Of a DNA stretch of 64,000 nt, positions 47,989 to 56,887 are shown piece by piece; position 1 is the stretch's first letter; every line of letters begins with the position of its first letter. A program made the position numbers and the translations under genes. The stretch is from Halothiobacillus neapolitanus c2. GTDB taxonomy: Bacteria > Pseudomonadota > Gammaproteobacteria > Halothiobacillales > Halothiobacillaceae. The DNA lies in contig NC_013422.1 in assembly GCF_000024765.1 (NCBI RefSeq), forward strand, positions 1,073,501-1,137,500, written 5' to 3'. Under the pieces are notes generated by a model, which was not told where the DNA came from, searched no databases, and saw only the letters and a list, made by a program, of their open reading frames with translations.

Positions 47989-49065
47989 ATGGCCGAACAG
48001 CCGGATCAATCCAAACCGATCATCATCAAGAAGGTCAGCAAAGGTCATGGCGGCCATCATGGTGGGGCGTGGAAGATTGCCTACGCCGACTTCGTGACTG
48101 CGATGATGGCCTTCTTCCTGTTGATGTGGCTGTTGGGTTCGGTTGGTGAAGTTAAACTCAAAGGCATCGCGGATTACTTCAATAATCCGGTCAAGGTAAC
48201 CTTGGAAGGTGGCCCCAGTGCCGGTATGTCGGTCAGTTTGATCGATGCAGGTGGTGAGGATCTGACGCGCAAAGAAGGGCAGGTTCGCAATGGGAGCGAG
48301 CCCCCTGCGAAGATCGAGACCGATCAGAAGAAGATGACCGAGGAAGAGGCACGGAAGAAAATTGAGGAAGAAGACAAGAAGCGGATCGAAAATCTGAAAA
48401 AGGAGCTTGAGTCCCTGATCAATGTCGATCCAGCCCTCAAGGCTTACAAAGATCAGATCAAGCTGGATATGACGCGGGATGGTTTGCGCATCCAGATCAT
48501 CGATCAGGCCAATCGCCCCATGTTCAAGATCAGTTCGTCTCGACTTGAACCCTATGCTGCCGAGATTCTGAAAAAACTGGCGCCGGTCATCAACAAATTG
48601 CCCAATCGTCTAAGTATCACCGGCCATACCGATTCGCTTCCCTACAACGGTGTGGATCGTACCAACTGGGAGCTTTCGGCCGATCGAGCCAATGCCGCCC
48701 GGCGCGAGTTGGTTCAGGATGGTTATGATGAGTCGAAATTGTTACGCGTGGTCGGCATGGCAGCCGCCTTGCCATTCATTCCATCGGATCCAGCCGATCC
48801 ACGGAATCGACGGATTTCAATCATCGTCATGAACGACAGCGCCGCTGAACGTGTTCTGCACCCCATGGATTTCGGTGCGGATAAAACCACGGATAAACCA
48901 GAATCCAACGCTTCCGCAACGACAGCACCTGCCGATCTTATTCAAACCCCGGCAACGCCGACAACAAGCACGCCTGAAACAACAATCGAGGGAATAACAG
49001 GCACGATCACCAATCCCGGCATTGTGCCCCCAGCGCCCGCTCAGCCTGCAACAGCCAAACCATAA
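47989..49065 (+). CDS. motB: Flagellar motor stator protein MotB
   Basis: Peptidoglycan-anchored stator subunit, 358 residues. A single membrane helix follows the His-rich N-terminus, with the ion-carrying Asp at residue 34 in AYADFVTAMMAFF. The OmpA-like domain begins near residue 160 with the peptidoglycan motif ITGHTDSLPY. The last ~70 residues are low-complexity Thr/Ala/Pro. A charged Glu/Lys coiled coil (~110-150) follows the helix. Confidence 0.96.
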   Translation: MAEQPDQSKPIIIKKVSKGHGGHHGGAWKIAYADFVTAMMAFFLLMWLLGSVGEVKLKGIADYFNNPVKVTLEGGPSAGMSVSLIDAGGEDLTRKEGQVRNGSEPPAKIETDQKKMTEEEARKKIEEEDKKRIENLKKELESLINVDPALKAYKDQIKLDMTRDGLRIQIIDQANRPMFKISSSRLEPYAAEILKKLAPVINKLPNRLSITGHTDSLPYNGVDRTNWELSADRANAARRELVQDGYDESKLLRVVGMAAALPFIPSDPADPRNRRISIIVMNDSAAERVLHPMDFGADKTTDKPESNASATTAPADLIQTPATPTTSTPETTIEGITGTITNPGIVPPAPAQPATAKP

Positions 49066-49074
49066 TCTGCCTCA

Positions 49075-49836
49075 ATGCCTCGCTTACTCGGCTTTGTTCT
49101 CGCCTTGATTGTATTGAGCCTTGGCGTCGCCATTACCGCTGGTCTGCTCTATTTACTTCGTGATAAGGGTTTGCCACATCTGCCATTGTGGTTGGCTGCC
49201 ATCGTGGCAGGCGTACTGGCGATGAGTTTCGGTTGGCGGCTCCTTCCTTCCTGGTGGCGTCCTGTCTTGCTTGCTATGCCACTGGCCGCATTGCTTTCAT
49301 TGACGATTAATCCAGTTTGGTTTCTTGTTGCCGCTGTGATTTTGATGGCTTTGCAATGGAATGCCATTTTCAACCGAATTCCACTCTACCGCTCTGATGC
49401 CATGGTCAGTCGCGTTCTTGCCGATTTCATGCTTGAGGAAAAGCACCACTCCCTGCTGGATATCGGTTGTGGCGATGGTCGTTTATTGCTTCGATTGTCA
49501 CAAGCGCTGCCTGATGCGCAATTCGTCGGGATTGAAAGTGCGCCGGTGTTGTACCTGATCGCACGCTGGCGCTGCCGCAAGCAAAGCAATTGCACGATTC
49601 AATATGGCGATTTCTGGAAAATGGATTGGTCGCCATACGATGTGGTATTCGCATTTTTGTCTCCGGAACCCATGCTTCAGGTCTGGAGAAAGGCGGGGCG
49701 CGAGATGAAGGCAAATGCCGTGTTACTCAGTTTGGCATTTTCGGTGCCGGGAATAGAGGAGAGTCGTCTCGTGCCCGCACAACATTTTGATATGTATCTA
49801 TATGTTCTGCCGGTTTTGCAAGATTTTGACCGCTGA
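49075..49836 (+). CDS. Membrane-anchored class I SAM methyltransferase
   Basis: 253 residues. Three or four hydrophobic segments in the first ~95 residues anchor a methyltransferase domain with the SAM motif LLDIGCGDGRLL and post-motif GIESAPVL. It starts 9 bp after the motB stop, so it is probably co-transcribed with motAB. Substrate unknown; a conserved partner of motAB is possible. Confidence 0.75.
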   Translation: MPRLLGFVLALIVLSLGVAITAGLLYLLRDKGLPHLPLWLAAIVAGVLAMSFGWRLLPSWWRPVLLAMPLAALLSLTINPVWFLVAAVILMALQWNAIFNRIPLYRSDAMVSRVLADFMLEEKHHSLLDIGCGDGRLLLRLSQALPDAQFVGIESAPVLYLIARWRCRKQSNCTIQYGDFWKMDWSPYDVVFAFLSPEPMLQVWRKAGREMKANAVLLSLAFSVPGIEESRLVPAQHFDMYLYVLPVLQDFDR

Positions 49837-49875
49837 CAGATGTGGTTAAGCTTCGGGTTTCATAAATTGCAGGCG

Positions 49876-49899
49876 AAAAAAAAGACCCTTCCGAGTCTT
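49876..49899 (-). terminator. Intrinsic terminator of the RRM gene
   Basis: On the minus strand: AAGACTC, GNRA-type loop GGAA, GGGTCTT and then a run of eight T. Seven paired bases, one of them G-U. Confidence 0.85.
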
Positions 49900-49986
49900 C
49901 TGTAAATTCTGATTCACACCAGAGCCAAGGGCGGTAAACCGATGGCTCGTACTGTATCTAAGCGTATTACCTAAAAGGTTTTAGAC

Positions 49987-50283
49987 TTAGTGGCGTGAAC
50001 GGAATTCACCACGATCGCCGCCGCGATCATTGGTACGCTCGCGAGGACGGGCTTCGTTGACACGAATGTTGCGACCGTTCAGGTCGGTATTGTCCAGTTG
50101 CTCGATGGCAGTCATGCCAGCAGCTTTGTCTGCCATTTCAACAAACGCGAAACCCTTAGAGCGACCTGTCGCCATGTCTTGGATTACTTTGGCGGATTTA
50201 ACTTCGCCGAAAGCTTCGAAAGCAGAACGAACGTCTGCATCGCCAGATTGATAGGACAGGTTGCCAACATAGATATTAATCAT
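49987..50283 (-). CDS. RRM-type RNA-binding protein
   Basis: 98 residues: one RNA-recognition motif with RNP2 IYVGNL (residues 4-9) and RNP1 KGFAFVEM (43-50), then a short Arg/Gly/Asp-rich tail. Similar bacterial proteins are small, cold- or stress-induced RNA chaperones. It is monocistronic, with a structured leader upstream and a strong terminator downstream. The ATG lacks a strong ribosome site (GAGAG, distant), so translation may depend on leader structure. Confidence 0.88.
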   Translation of the reverse strand: MINIYVGNLSYQSGDADVRSAFEAFGEVKSAKVIQDMATGRSKGFAFVEMADKAAGMTAIEQLDNTDLNGRNIRVNEARPRERTNDRGGDRGEFRSRH

Positions 50284-50305
50284 CGGAAAAAATACTCTCG
50301 TACAC

Positions 50306-50360
50306 GTGCTATCGTTTCAACCAAAGGGTTTGTATAGCACTAAAACGCACCCTTCGGGTG
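50306..50360 (-). promoter_or_regulatory. Two-hairpin 5' leader of the RRM gene
   Basis: Read on the minus strand, CACCC/GGGTG (50348-50360) forms a first hairpin followed by GTTTTAG, and a second perfect 7-bp stem GTGCTAT/ATAGCAC (50306-50312 with 50334-50340) encloses a second inner stem AACCC/GGTT. The start codon is 23 bases after. No known riboswitch class is recognised. Confidence 0.6.
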
Positions 50361-50536
50361 TTTATGGTGGGGCACAATTATTTGCGCCTTGATAAACACA
50401 CTACTGACATTAAAGCAAACGTCATCAATTACAAGCAGTTTTTCACCCTGAGGTTTGAAATGAACCGAAGGTGTTGTTAATTAGATAATTTTTGTTTCAT
50501 TCTTTTGTCATTTAAAGATGGGTTTATCCGTTGTGC

Positions 50537-51427
50537 TCAAATGTCTGTCAGTTTTTCTGCGAGCCAGTAACGCACAAACTGTTGCGCAACGCGTCCACTT
50601 CGTGACCCGCGCAGGCGTGCGAACATCAGCGCCTCTTTTTGCCAATTTGTTTCATCACGGATTTCGCGGGTTTGTTCTGGTGTTGCTGCCTCGAAGGTTT
50701 CGATCTGCGCCCGCACGATATCCAGATATTGATCTTGATTGAAAGGATGGAATGCCAGCCATAACCCAAACCGCTCTGATAATGACACTTTCTCGTCGAT
50801 CGCATCGCCTTCGTGAAGCTCGCCTTCAACCACTTGCGCGGTGAGATTGTCCTGCATGGATTCCGGGAGCAGGTGCCTGCGGTTGGAGCTGGCGTAAACA
50901 AGCACGTTATCCGGTGGCGCCATCAGGGAGCCATCCAGCAGGGCCTTCAAGCCCTTGTAACTGGCATCGTTTGCTTCAAACGACAGATCATCAATGAATA
51001 GAATGTATTTTCGATCCTGATCGCCCAAGATTTGAATCAGATCGCCCAGAGCCGCCAGACCTCCGCGATCCAGTTCGATCATCCCAAGCTCTTTTCCTCC
51101 GTGACGGGTGAGGATTGCTCGGATGATCGAACTCTTTCCAGTGCCGCGAGCACCCCAAAGGAGCACATGATTGGCTGGCCTGCCACTCAGAAACAGACGT
51201 GTATTTCGTTCGATCTGTTCAAGCTGTTTCTCTCGATGGAGAAGTTCTTCAACCGGGATCAGCGCAGGATGGTGAATGACTTTGAAGCCCGTTTCTGGGT
51301 GCCATCGCTGGGCCAGAGCGCGCGCATCCGGTTTTTCTCTGAAGCCCTGTTTGCGCTTGCTTTCCACTTGTGAGAGCAGTTCAATCAGGCCGGCGATTGA
51401 TGATTTGTTAGAATGGTTGAAACGCAT
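50537..51427 (-). CDS. DUF815-type AAA+ ATPase
   Basis: About 296 residues. Walker A LLWGARGTGKSS, Walker B KYILFIDDLSFE and sensor ASSNRRHLLPE are intact, as in the conserved DUF815 family of unknown role. The ATG at 51427 is favoured because GAGG precedes it by six bases; an ATG four codons earlier is possible. No partner gene is linked: the RRM gene is downstream across 250 bp. Confidence 0.88.
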   Translation of the reverse strand: MRFNHSNKSSIAGLIELLSQVESKRKQGFREKPDARALAQRWHPETGFKVIHHPALIPVEELLHREKQLEQIERNTRLFLSGRPANHVLLWGARGTGKSSIIRAILTRHGGKELGMIELDRGGLAALGDLIQILGDQDRKYILFIDDLSFEANDASYKGLKALLDGSLMAPPDNVLVYASSNRRHLLPESMQDNLTAQVVEGELHEGDAIDEKVSLSERFGLWLAFHPFNQDQYLDIVRAQIETFEAATPEQTREIRDETNWQKEALMFARLRGSRSGRVAQQFVRYWLAEKLTDI

Positions 51428-51586
51428 GTCATGCCTCATGGCGGGTTGTCGAGTAATAAACGAGACCGTGGCTGATGAATTTGGTTCTGTATTATTCTAC
51501 GTTCTGACTGCTTGCATAGGGCGTTTCCTGCCCACCGATAGGCCGCTGCGAGCAAAACTGATTCGATAACACACGGATACAAGACC

Positions 51587-52090
51587 ATGCCCGATATGAC
51601 CGTCCCCGCTGTATTGTTTGCCTTGGTGCTCTTGATCCTTTTGGGGCAGTGGTTGGTGGTGCGGCGAGCAAAATCAATGCGGGGGCAAACGGTACCTGAG
51701 CAATTAGTGCATGCCTGTCAGTCCGTGGAAGGATCCGACCATTCGGTAAATTCGTTCGAAGATCGGTCGGATATGAATGTTCTGGTAGCTTTCGATGCGC
51801 CAAATTGTGGTGCGTGTCGCAAAATGGCTCCAGCTCTGGCAAATATCGCCGAGCGTTATCCGGGTAGGGTCTTTTGCTTATCGGTGGTGGAGCATAGAAC
51901 GCTGGCACAAACGCTGCGCATTATGGGAACGCCGACGATGTTGCTTGTTCGAAATGGTCAAATCGTGGGGGTGTTTGTCGGCATTACCCCCTTGTCTCGT
52001 TTGTTTCAGCGCTTGCAGTTCACATGGCCCGAGATTGTTCCGGTTGATACATCTTCGGGGAAGCTCGAAAAACCAGTCATTCCCCTGTAG
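51587..52090 (+). CDS. Membrane-anchored thioredoxin-like protein
   Basis: 167 residues. One N-terminal membrane helix (about residues 6-25) then a thioredoxin fold with CGAC active site (Cys74, Cys77) and the cis-Pro in GTPTMLL. Orientation by the positive-inside rule (VVRRAKSMR after the helix) would put the domain in the cytoplasm, unusual for such anchors. Redox partner unknown. Confidence 0.75.
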   Translation: MPDMTVPAVLFALVLLILLGQWLVVRRAKSMRGQTVPEQLVHACQSVEGSDHSVNSFEDRSDMNVLVAFDAPNCGACRKMAPALANIAERYPGRVFCLSVVEHRTLAQTLRIMGTPTMLLVRNGQIVGVFVGITPLSRLFQRLQFTWPEIVPVDTSSGKLEKPVIPL

Positions 52091-52133
52091 TAGGCAATCC
52101 AGCCTCACCGCGCTGCTGCGCGATGCAACTGAA

Positions 52134-52225
52134 GCCGTCATTCCCGCGCAGGCGGGAATTCAGCGCCTTGATTTTCCTGGGTTCCCGCTTTCGTGGGAAT
52201 GACGAATCACGGGAATTTCGAAGTG
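52134..52225 (-). repeat. MITE-like palindromic element, copy 2 (truncated)
   Basis: Reverse-oriented copy. The end ACGGGAATTTCGAA at 52209-52222 matches one terminal repeat with few changes; the other end at ~52134 is lost apart from CCGT. The core ATTCCC-8-GGGAAT (52140-52159) matches the dRS3 consensus known from Neisseria. It fills the gap between the thioredoxin gene and the glycosyltransferase. Confidence 0.8.
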
Positions 52226-52372
52226 CCCTTCGGTTCATTAACTTGTCGCAGGCAGTCGTGATAACTTCCCGAGGGCGCATTTAAGCTCGAAATGGCTTAA
52301 AATCAGCCACCTTTTGTCTAAAGACCACTATTTTCGGACCGCATTTAACGGTTCCGTTCAGGATATTCGCTC

Positions 52373-53479
52373 ATGCCGCATGCAGAATCCCCAAAGTCTT
52401 CCACTCCGAACACTACAGAGCCAATGGGCTCTGCGCCATTGGATTCGTCTGCGTCGAAAGCTCATCAATCAGCCAGTCTGTCCCTGGTGATCCCCGTATT
52501 CAATGAGCAGGAAAATATCGCGCAGTTAATCAAGCGTGTGCATGAGGCCTTGGCGAATTACACCGCACCATGGGAATTGCTGCTGGTGGATGATGGCTCG
52601 AGTGATCGCACTGTGAAAATGATCGAGCAGGGTAGAGCAGAGTATGGTTCGCATGTCCGATTGGTCCCGCTGGCGCGCAACTTCGGCCAGACGGCGGCCA
52701 TGCAGGCGGGTATCGACTTTGCCCGTGGCGAGGTGATTGCTACCTTGGATGGCGACTTGCAAAATGATCCCATCGATATTCCGCGCATGGTGGATCGCCT
52801 GTTGCGTGAAGACCTTGACTTGGTGGCTGGCTGGCGCAAGAACCGGCAGGATAACCTCTGGCTGCGCAAAGTCCCTTCCAAAATTGCCAATCGATTGATT
52901 CGACGAATTACGGGCGTCACGCTGCATGATTACGGTTGCAGCCTGAAAGTGTTTCGTGCCGAAATCATCAAAGGTGTCCGTCTGTACGGTGAGATGCATC
53001 GTTTTATCCCTGCCTGGTTGGCAACGCAAACCTCGCCCAGTCGGATTCAGGAGGAGGTGGTTGCGCATCATCCGCGCACGGCCGGTACGTCAAAATATGG
53101 TTTGTCGCGCACGTTCCGGGTCATCATCGATCTGATTTCCGTGTATTTCTTTATGCGTTTTTCTGCCCGCCCCGCGCATTTTTTCGGGATGCTGGGTATG
53201 GGGTTCGGCACGCTGGGGGGTCTGGTTTTAGCCTATCTTCTGGTTTTGAAAATAATGGGCGAGCAAATTGGTGATCGGCCATTATTCATGGTCGGCATCA
53301 TGCTGGTGTTGATTGCGGTTCAGATTTTGACCACGGGTGTTCTTTCCGAAATGTTGTCGCGCACATACTACGAATCCAAGGAAGTGAAATCCTATCATGT
53401 GCGTCCGTCCGCGCTGACTGAACTTGAGGATGCCAATTGGTGTCAATCGAAATCACAACCTGATGAGCCTGCACTATGA
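52373..53479 (+). CDS. Family 2 glycosyltransferase, DPMS/ArnC-like
   Basis: 368 residues. A GT2 domain with SLVIPVFNEQENI, the DDGSSD nucleotide motif and TLDGDLQNDP, then two C-terminal membrane helices. Members transfer a sugar from a nucleotide donor to undecaprenyl or dolichyl phosphate. AGGA precedes the start. The next gene, a PAP2 phosphatase, overlaps by 4 bp, suggesting a lipid-linked sugar step with carrier recycling. Confidence 0.88.
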   Translation: MPHAESPKSSTPNTTEPMGSAPLDSSASKAHQSASLSLVIPVFNEQENIAQLIKRVHEALANYTAPWELLLVDDGSSDRTVKMIEQGRAEYGSHVRLVPLARNFGQTAAMQAGIDFARGEVIATLDGDLQNDPIDIPRMVDRLLREDLDLVAGWRKNRQDNLWLRKVPSKIANRLIRRITGVTLHDYGCSLKVFRAEIIKGVRLYGEMHRFIPAWLATQTSPSRIQEEVVAHHPRTAGTSKYGLSRTFRVIIDLISVYFFMRFSARPAHFFGMLGMGFGTLGGLVLAYLLVLKIMGEQIGDRPLFMVGIMLVLIAVQILTTGVLSEMLSRTYYESKEVKSYHVRPSALTELEDANWCQSKSQPDEPAL

Positions 53480-54324
53480 ACCTTTCTGAGCACCACGTGA
53501 CTTCGAACATGAGTTTCACTCAATTGCCGGGTGTTCGTCTGGCCTGTGGTTTCAGTATGACGGCATCGTTGGCCTTGATTCTTGTTGAGGCTCTACCGGG
53601 TGCCCGTGTGGCCATCTTCCATGCGTTCAATAATCTCGGGCCTTTGGCGCCGGGTTTCTGGTCGGGGATGACCGCTATGGCCGACACTTATTTGGCTCTG
53701 GGCTTGTTGTTGCCGTTCATGCTATGGCGACCGCGCCTCGGTGCATTGCTGCTGCTTTCCGCACTTATTGCGACCGCCATCACCCACTCGATAAAACCGA
53801 TTCTCGATGTGCCTCGACCGCCCGCCGTTCTGGTGGCGGACGCGATGCATCTCATCGGGCACAGGCTCGATCACGGTAGTTTCCCCTCAGGCCATGCCGT
53901 TACTGCGTTCACGCTGGCTGGACTATTGATTGTCGGCCTTCGTTTATCGGTCGGATGGTCTGCTTTGGTGCTGCTCGCAGCCGCGGTGCTGGGTGTCTCT
54001 CGAATGGCGGTGGGCGTGCATTGGCCGACCGACGTGCTGGCGGGGGCAGTTATTGGTTTAATTTCTGTCATGTTGGCGCAGCTTTGGTTGAATCGATGGT
54101 CAAGTCTGAACCATGCGCGATGGCCGCTACCCGCAGGCATCGTTGTTACTGCAATCTGTGCACTATCTTCGCCCTGGTTCAATGCCGGTTATCCCTTGGG
54201 CCAATGGGCCAATTGGTCGGTCGCTGCATTGGGCCTGGTCGCACTATTCTGGGCTTCGTTGCGCTACTGGCCGCAATACCGCAATCGGCAGCGCCTGCCC
54301 TTGAATGACTTGGGTCGGAAATAA
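53476..54324 (+). CDS. PAP2-superfamily membrane phosphatase
   Basis: 282 residues with six hydrophobic segments. The phosphatase signature is complete: KPILDVPRP (Lys and Arg), PSGHAV (Ser-Gly-His) and SRMAVGVHWPTD (Arg, His, Asp). It may dephosphorylate undecaprenyl pyrophosphate or phosphatidyl substrates. Its start overlaps the glycosyltransferase stop (ATGA), so the two act together. Confidence 0.87.
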   Translation: MNLSEHHVTSNMSFTQLPGVRLACGFSMTASLALILVEALPGARVAIFHAFNNLGPLAPGFWSGMTAMADTYLALGLLLPFMLWRPRLGALLLLSALIATAITHSIKPILDVPRPPAVLVADAMHLIGHRLDHGSFPSGHAVTAFTLAGLLIVGLRLSVGWSALVLLAAAVLGVSRMAVGVHWPTDVLAGAVIGLISVMLAQLWLNRWSSLNHARWPLPAGIVVTAICALSSPWFNAGYPLGQWANWSVAALGLVALFWASLRYWPQYRNRQRLPLNDLGRK

Positions 54325-54420
54325 TTAACCATGCAAATTTTCCCGGTCATATTTCAGTGTTTACTTATATAATCGACGGCTTGCTGTATCGTGCGGCTGC
54401 TCAATACGACTCCGACAGGC

Positions 54421-54426
54421 TATAAT
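54421..54426 (+). promoter_or_regulatory. Consensus -10 immediately before hemA
   Basis: TATAAT lies only eight bases before the hemA ATG, so transcription would begin within a few bases of the start codon. The -35 region is poor. No ribosome site stands before this ATG. Confidence 0.45.
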
Positions 54427-54434
54427 TCGCATCT

Positions 54435-55700
54435 ATGTCACTCATTGCGTTTGGATTGAATCATAAAACGGCCCCGGTGGATGTGCGCGAGCGCATCGCC
54501 TTCGGGCCGGAGCGCATGTCGTCTGCGCTTGAGGGGCTGATTCATGGTTGTGGGGCGAAAGAAGCGGCCATCGTTTCTACCTGCAATCGAACGGAAATTT
54601 ATACCCGTTCGGAATGTGTGCGTGAGAATCTGGTGGAATGGCTGGCTGCGTTTCACAAGTTGCCGCCGGAAGCCATCGCCCCGTACGTGTACGACCATCG
54701 AGATGAACTGGCCATTCGACACCTGATGCGCGTTGCCTGCGGTTTGGACTCCATGGTCCTGGGCGAGCCGCAAATTCTTGGCCAGATCAAGGATGCCTTC
54801 ACCATCGCACAAGACGCTCAGGCATTGGGGCCTGTTTTGAGTCGGTTATTCCAGCACACGTTCTCGGTGGCAAAGCAGGTCCGTACAGATACACAGATTG
54901 GCGCCAGCCCAGTGTCCGTGGCATTTGCAGCCGTGAGTCTCGCCAAGCAGATTTTCGGTGATCTATCCCAAAAGACTGCCTTGTTGATCGGCGCAGGCGA
55001 AACAATCGAACTGTGCGCCCGTCACCTTCAGGGCAGTGGGCTCAAGCAGGTCATTGTGGCCAACCGGTCGATCGACCGGGCCCACCACCTCGCCGAACAG
55101 TTTGGCGGGCTCGCCATTGGTCTTACCGACATTCCTGCTCATTTGCACAAGGCCGATGTGGTTATTTCCTCAACCGCCAGCCCACTACCTGTGTTGGGTA
55201 AAGGGGCGGTAGAACAGGCACTCAAGCAGCGTAAGCGCCGCCCGATTTTTATGGTGGATATTGCTGTTCCTCGTGATATCGAACCGCAAGTGAGCGATTT
55301 GCAGGATGTGTACCTGTATACCGTTGATGATCTAAAAACTGTCATCGATGAGGGTCAAAAATCCCGTGCCGCCGCAGCAGAGCAGGCGGAAGAAATCATC
55401 AGCCTGCAAGTTGGTCATTTCCTCGAATGGGTGCAATTGCAGACGGGCGCGGAACTGATCAAGTCCTATCGACGCCAATCAGAGCAAAGCCGGGATGATG
55501 TGTTGTTCAGGGCAAAGGCATTGCTTGCGGCGGGTAAATCTCCCGAGGAAACCTTGGATTACCTTGCGCACACCCTGACCAATCGGCTCATTCATCACCC
55601 CACCGTCGTGCTGCGTGAAGCCTGTGCTACGGGTGATTTAACCGCCGTTCATGCGGTTCAGAACGTACTCGGTCTGGGTGGCGATTCCCCGTCGTCTTAG
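54435..55700 (+). CDS. hemA: Glutamyl-tRNA reductase
   Basis: First committed step of tetrapyrrole synthesis: reduces glutamyl-tRNA to glutamate-1-semialdehyde with NADPH. 421 residues. The catalytic Cys is Cys50 in STCNRTEIY, the nucleotide motif is LIGAGETIELCARH, and ANRSIDRA follows. Its order hemA-prfA-prmC matches E. coli. The mRNA may be leaderless (see -10 element). No HemL or HemB adjacent. Confidence 0.96.
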   Translation: MSLIAFGLNHKTAPVDVRERIAFGPERMSSALEGLIHGCGAKEAAIVSTCNRTEIYTRSECVRENLVEWLAAFHKLPPEAIAPYVYDHRDELAIRHLMRVACGLDSMVLGEPQILGQIKDAFTIAQDAQALGPVLSRLFQHTFSVAKQVRTDTQIGASPVSVAFAAVSLAKQIFGDLSQKTALLIGAGETIELCARHLQGSGLKQVIVANRSIDRAHHLAEQFGGLAIGLTDIPAHLHKADVVISSTASPLPVLGKGAVEQALKQRKRRPIFMVDIAVPRDIEPQVSDLQDVYLYTVDDLKTVIDEGQKSRAAAAEQAEEIISLQVGHFLEWVQLQTGAELIKSYRRQSEQSRDDVLFRAKALLAAGKSPEETLDYLAHTLTNRLIHHPTVVLREACATGDLTAVHAVQNVLGLGGDSPSS

Positions 55701-55775
55701 CTGGGTCGTATTTACGGTTTTAATCCTTCATCCTGCTTGTCGGGATCTTGTTCCCCCTCTCTTGTTGAATGCTCC

Positions 55776-56870
55776 ATGCTCCCATCTGCTCTGTTGAATC
55801 GGTTATTCGCCCTGTCCGAACGGTATGACGAACTCAATGCGTTGTTGTCCGATCCGGAGGTAATCAACAATCAGGATCGATTCCGCAGCCTGTCGAAAGA
55901 GCACGCGCGTCTGCATGATCTCGTTGTGGTGCTCGATCGCTATCAAAAGGCGAAAGCCGACTTGCAGGCGGCCGAACACATGAGCAAAGAGCCTGATCGC
56001 GAGATGGCCGCACTGGCCCTCGAAGAAATGAAGGAATTGCAGACTGAAATCGAATCGCTGGATGAGGCGCTCAAAGTTCATCTATTGCCGCATGATCCGG
56101 CCGATGACGGTGATGTCATCCTTGAAATTCGAGCCGGCACCGGAGGGGATGAAGCTGCCATCTTCGCGGGTGATTTGTTGCGGATGTATTTGAAATACGC
56201 CGATACCCAAGGATGGCGTACCGAAATTCTTTCCGAACAACCGGGAGAGCATGGTGGATACCGCGAAGTCATCGCCCAGATCAGCGGCGATGGTGTGTAC
56301 GCAGCGCTTAAGTTCGAATCCGGCGCGCACCGCGTACAGCGTGTGCCGACCACGGAAACCCAAGGCCGCGTCCATACCTCCGCTGCCACGGTCGCCGTGA
56401 TGCCGGTCGTGCCGGAATCGGAGGCCATCACGCTCGATCCTTCTACCTTGAGAATCGATACGTTTCGCGCGTCGGGTGCCGGTGGGCAGCACATCAACAA
56501 AACCGACTCGGCGATTCGCGTGACCCACCTGCCGACCGGGATGGTGGTGGAATGTCAGGACGAGCGATCACAGCACAAAAACAAAGCCCGCGCTTTGAGT
56601 GTGCTGGCCGCACGACTGGCTGATGCCGAGCGGCAGAAAGCTCATGCGGAACAAGCGGCCACGCGCAAGGCACTCGTGGGATCGGGCGACCGTTCCGAAC
56701 GTATTCGCACGTATAACTTCCCGCAGGGTCGTGTAACCGATCACCGCATCAATCTGACGTTATACCAGCTCGATCGTGTGCTGTTGGGTGATCTTGATCC
56801 GATCATTCACCCGTTACGACAGACCGATCAGGCCGACCAACTGGCGGCGCTGGCTCAGGCGCCGCTCTGA
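55776..56870 (+). CDS. prfA: Peptide chain release factor 1
   Basis: Recognises UAA and UAG stop codons. 364 residues from the ATG at 55776; a TTG 13 codons earlier also opens the frame. GGQ, the hydrolysis motif, is at 236-238 in [20 protein letters not shown]. No strong ribosome site. Followed at 17 bp by prmC, whose product methylates this GGQ glutamine. Confidence 0.96.
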   Translation: MLPSALLNRLFALSERYDELNALLSDPEVINNQDRFRSLSKEHARLHDLVVVLDRYQKAKADLQAAEHMSKEPDREMAALALEEMKELQTEIESLDEALKVHLLPHDPADDGDVILEIRAGTGGDEAAIFAGDLLRMYLKYADTQGWRTEILSEQPGEHGGYREVIAQISGDGVYAALKFESGAHRVQRVPTTETQGRVHTSAATVAVMPVVPESEAITLDPSTLRIDTFRASGAGGQHINKTDSAIRVTHLPTGMVVECQDERSQHKNKARALSVLAARLADAERQKAHAEQAATRKALVGSGDRSERIRTYNFPQGRVTDHRINLTLYQLDRVLLGDLDPIIHPLRQTDQADQLAALAQAPL

Positions 56871-56887
56871 TTGATAGTGTGGTTCAC

